A stretch of 13,493 bases of DNA, taken from assembly GCA_958417225.1 (NCBI GenBank), contig CATZCM010000033.1, positions 1-13,493 on the forward strand, written 5' to 3'. Origin of the DNA: an uncultured Eubacteriales bacterium. Its GTDB lineage: Bacteria > Bacillota > Clostridia > Oscillospirales > Acutalibacteraceae. Below, piece by piece: positions 13,163 to 13,493 of this stretch; position 1 is the stretch's first letter, and every line of letters starts with the position of its first letter. The notes under the pieces were generated by a model. The model ran no database searches. It was not told the DNA's origin and saw only the letters and a list, made by a program, of their open reading frames with translations. The position numbers and the translations under genes were made by a program.

Positions 13163-13493
13163 CCGTTTTCTTTTTTGAAAAAAAGAAGGCGAAAAACTTT
13201 TAATTCACACAACCTTCTTTTTTGAAAAAAAGAAGGCAAAAAACTTTTAATTCACGCAACCAAAGTATGTGTAATAAAAAAATTGTAATGCCCGCGATTC
13301 TACTCATGTAGTGAAAAGTACCATCTTATTTTTACTTTTTTGAAAAAAGAAGGCAAAAAACTTTTAATTTACGCAACCAAAGTATGTGTAATAAAAAATT
13401 GCAATGCCCGCGATTCTACTCATATAGTGAAAAGTACCATCTTATTTTTACTTTTTTGAAAAAATACAAAAACTTTTAATTCGCGCAACCAAA
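13163..13493. repeat. AT-rich direct-repeat array downstream of uvrB, about 117-bp period
   Basis: Two full units (13217-13334 and 13335-13450) differ by three substitutions and two A-run length changes. A short first unit (13170-13216) keeps only the first 45 or so bases, and a fourth (from 13451) is cut by the window edge. Each unit starts with CTTTTTTGAAAAAA and contains AACTTTTAATT and GCAACC. Full units add AAAGTATGTGTAATA, ATGCCCGCGATTCTACTCAT and GAAAAGTACCATCTTATTTT. In the first two units the start forms an A/T-rich palindrome (CCTTC...GAAGG at 13213-13236) that could act as a weak hairpin terminator for uvrB. Near-identity of the units implies recent duplication. The array is too few and too irregular to be CRISPR. 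Confidence 0.85.

Noticed and set aside
13384..13479. 31-aa open frame inside the third repeat unit, beginning MCNKKLQCPRF
   Set aside because: It has no ribosome binding site, and the other full unit has a shifted frame at the A run that stops after 14 codons, so the frame is not conserved between copies.
13163..13493. Repeat array as a CRISPR locus
   Set aside because: The units are about 117 bp and almost entirely alike, with no unique spacers between short repeats and no cas genes nearby.

Overview
The window is AT-rich chromosomal DNA from a low-GC Gram-positive bacterium. The Clostridia are the most likely source, possibly a gut Oscillospiraceae/Ruminococcaceae-type organism. This rests on strong GGAGG ribosome binding sites, near-consensus TTGACA-17-TATAAT promoters, GTG and TTG starts chosen by Shine-Dalgarno position, and the protein families present. 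Species cannot be named from the sequence. Most genes are ordinary housekeeping genes; the unusual material lies between them and in one unrecognised gene.

Layout. Positions 1-528 hold a decayed IS30-type transposase fragment at the left edge, then AT-rich DNA without a recognisable gene. A minus-strand tRNA-Gly (CCC anticodon) with its own promoter and terminator lies at 529-681. Next, on the minus strand, come sbcD (1322-2392) and an unrecognised ORF just downstream of it (792-1289). That ORF ends at TAG, but its frame stays open and protein-like for 37 more codons. The usual partner sbcC is not here. A plus-strand flavodoxin-fold NAD(P)H/FMN oxidoreductase (2737-3429) converges on a minus-strand alanine racemase (3803-4912). 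The 373-bp gap between them holds a 121-bp element with terminal inverted repeats and a large hairpin terminator.

Divergent from alr is a plus-strand polysaccharide-degradation pair: glycogen/maltodextrin phosphorylase (5212-7617) and a cytoplasmic GH13 alpha-glucan hydrolase (7693-9543). The GH13 enzyme would shorten or debranch alpha-glucans and the phosphorylase would release glucose-1-phosphate. The glgP promoter carries a 16-bp palindrome across the expected transcription start, plus two distant matching arms, which suggests repressor control. A bidirectional terminator separates this pair from minus-strand tatD (9653-10417). Divergent from tatD are mntP (10531-11148, manganese exporter) and uvrB (11186-13147, nucleotide excision repair), 37 bp apart. 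The right end (about 13163-13493) is an AT-rich direct-repeat array with a period of about 117 bp that runs off the window.

I do not see a complete new defence or mobile system. The observations most worth following are the amber-interrupted gene behind sbcD, the glgP operator arrangement, the small inverted-repeat element near 3.6 kb and the repeat array after uvrB.
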